DNA from: Salsipaludibacter sp038233055
Lineage (GTDB): Bacteria; Actinomycetota; Nitriliruptoria; Nitriliruptorales; Nitriliruptoraceae
Assembly (NCBI GenBank): GCA_038233055.1
Contig: JBBSMS010000166.1
Coordinates: 1 to 6,956, forward strand
Reading direction: 5' to 3'
Length of the DNA stretch: 6,956 nucleotides
Shown: positions 6,660-6,956 of the stretch, one piece after another
How the letters are laid out: every line of letters begins with the position of its first letter
How positions within the stretch are numbered: the stretch's first letter is position 1
Notes under the pieces: generated by a model
Told to the model about the DNA's origin: nothing
Database searches by the model: none
Seen by the model: the letters and a program-made list of their open reading frames with translations, nothing else
Program-made: the position numbers and the translations under genes

Positions 6660-6956
6660 ATGGCAACCATCACCCGCTTCGACCCCTTCCGCACCGCCGG
6701 CCTCCACGACGAGGTGGAGCGGATGTTCCGCGAGGTCACCGGCCAGGACGCGCCGGCGACCGCGAACGCGTTCTCGCCCGCCCTTGACGTGCGCGAGACC
6801 CCTGACGGCTACGAGCTGTTCGTCGAACTGCCCGGCGTCGCCGCCGAGCAGGTCGAGATCACGCTCGAGGAGAACGTCCTCACCATTGCCGGTGAGCGCC
6901 CGTTCTACGACGAGTTGGACAGCAACGAGTTCCGTCGCGTCGAGCGTCGCTTCGGC
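6660..6956 (+). CDS. Small heat-shock protein Hsp20, 3' end cut off
   Basis: The first 99 codons are present and the frame runs off the window without a stop. Hsp20 proteins are ATP-independent holdases that bind unfolding proteins and pass them to DnaK. The N-terminal arm (MATITRFDPFRTAGLHDEVERMF) is typical. The alpha-crystallin domain begins near residue 38 (FSPALDVRETPDGYELFVELPGV) and continues through VEITLEENVLTIAGER (66-80) and FRRVERRFG (91-99). The family is usually about 140-160 residues, so the end of the domain and the C-terminal I-x-I motif lie beyond the edge. The ATG at 6660 has a strong GGAGG six bases upstream. It is 107 bases after dnaK on the same strand, so co-transcription is likely, perhaps limited by the hairpin between them. 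Confidence 0.93.
   Translation, partial: MATITRFDPFRTAGLHDEVERMFREVTGQDAPATANAFSPALDVRETPDGYELFVELPGVAAEQVEITLEENVLTIAGERPFYDELDSNEFRRVERRFG

Overview
The window is very GC-rich, has no RNA genes, and carries seven credible protein genes. GC-biased third codon positions, a Gram-positive-type DnaK lacking the N-terminal insertion seen in proteobacteria, a lipoprotein with a DUF192 domain, and a secreted LAS-type peptidase fused to FG-GAP repeats all point to an actinomycete-like bacterium (Actinomycetota). The class cannot be fixed from this sequence alone. A deep-branching lineage such as Nitriliruptoria or Acidimicrobiia is a guess.

Layout, left to right. (1) 1-142: no supported gene; it opens with a (GCCCCC)n tract that is G-quadruplex-capable on the minus strand. 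(2) 143-661, minus: a GcvR-like protein with two ACT domains. (3) 850-1458, plus: a DUF192 lipoprotein, divergent from (2). It has a 24-bp duplication at its start codon and a 15-bp tandem repeat running out of its stop codon. (4) 1545-3554, minus: a large secreted protein with a LAS-type zinc-peptidase-like domain and six FG-GAP/calcium-loop repeats, convergent with (3). Two palindromes lie in the 244-bp gap upstream of it. (5) 3799-3963, minus: a 54-residue single-pass membrane protein. (6) 4094-4513, plus: an unnamed four-helix membrane protein, probably made from a leaderless mRNA. (7) 4702-6552, plus: dnaK, followed after 107 bp by (8) 6660 to the window edge: hsp20, cut off at residue 99.

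How the genes work together. The only clear functional unit is the dnaK-hsp20 pair: a holdase (Hsp20) and an ATP-driven foldase (DnaK), both with strong Shine-Dalgarno sequences and on one strand. No grpE, dnaJ or hspR lies within the visible part, unlike the usual actinobacterial dnaK-grpE-dnaJ-hspR operon. The left half is a set of independently oriented genes, several for exported or membrane proteins, with no evident pathway link.

I did not find a demonstrable new biological system. The most interesting unexplained structure is the dnaK-hsp20 junction: a near-perfect 13-bp hairpin, a C-rich and nearly G-free tract, and a potential Shine-Dalgarno-masking stem upstream of a heat-shock gene. 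This could be an attenuator plus RNA thermometer, but the idea is untested.
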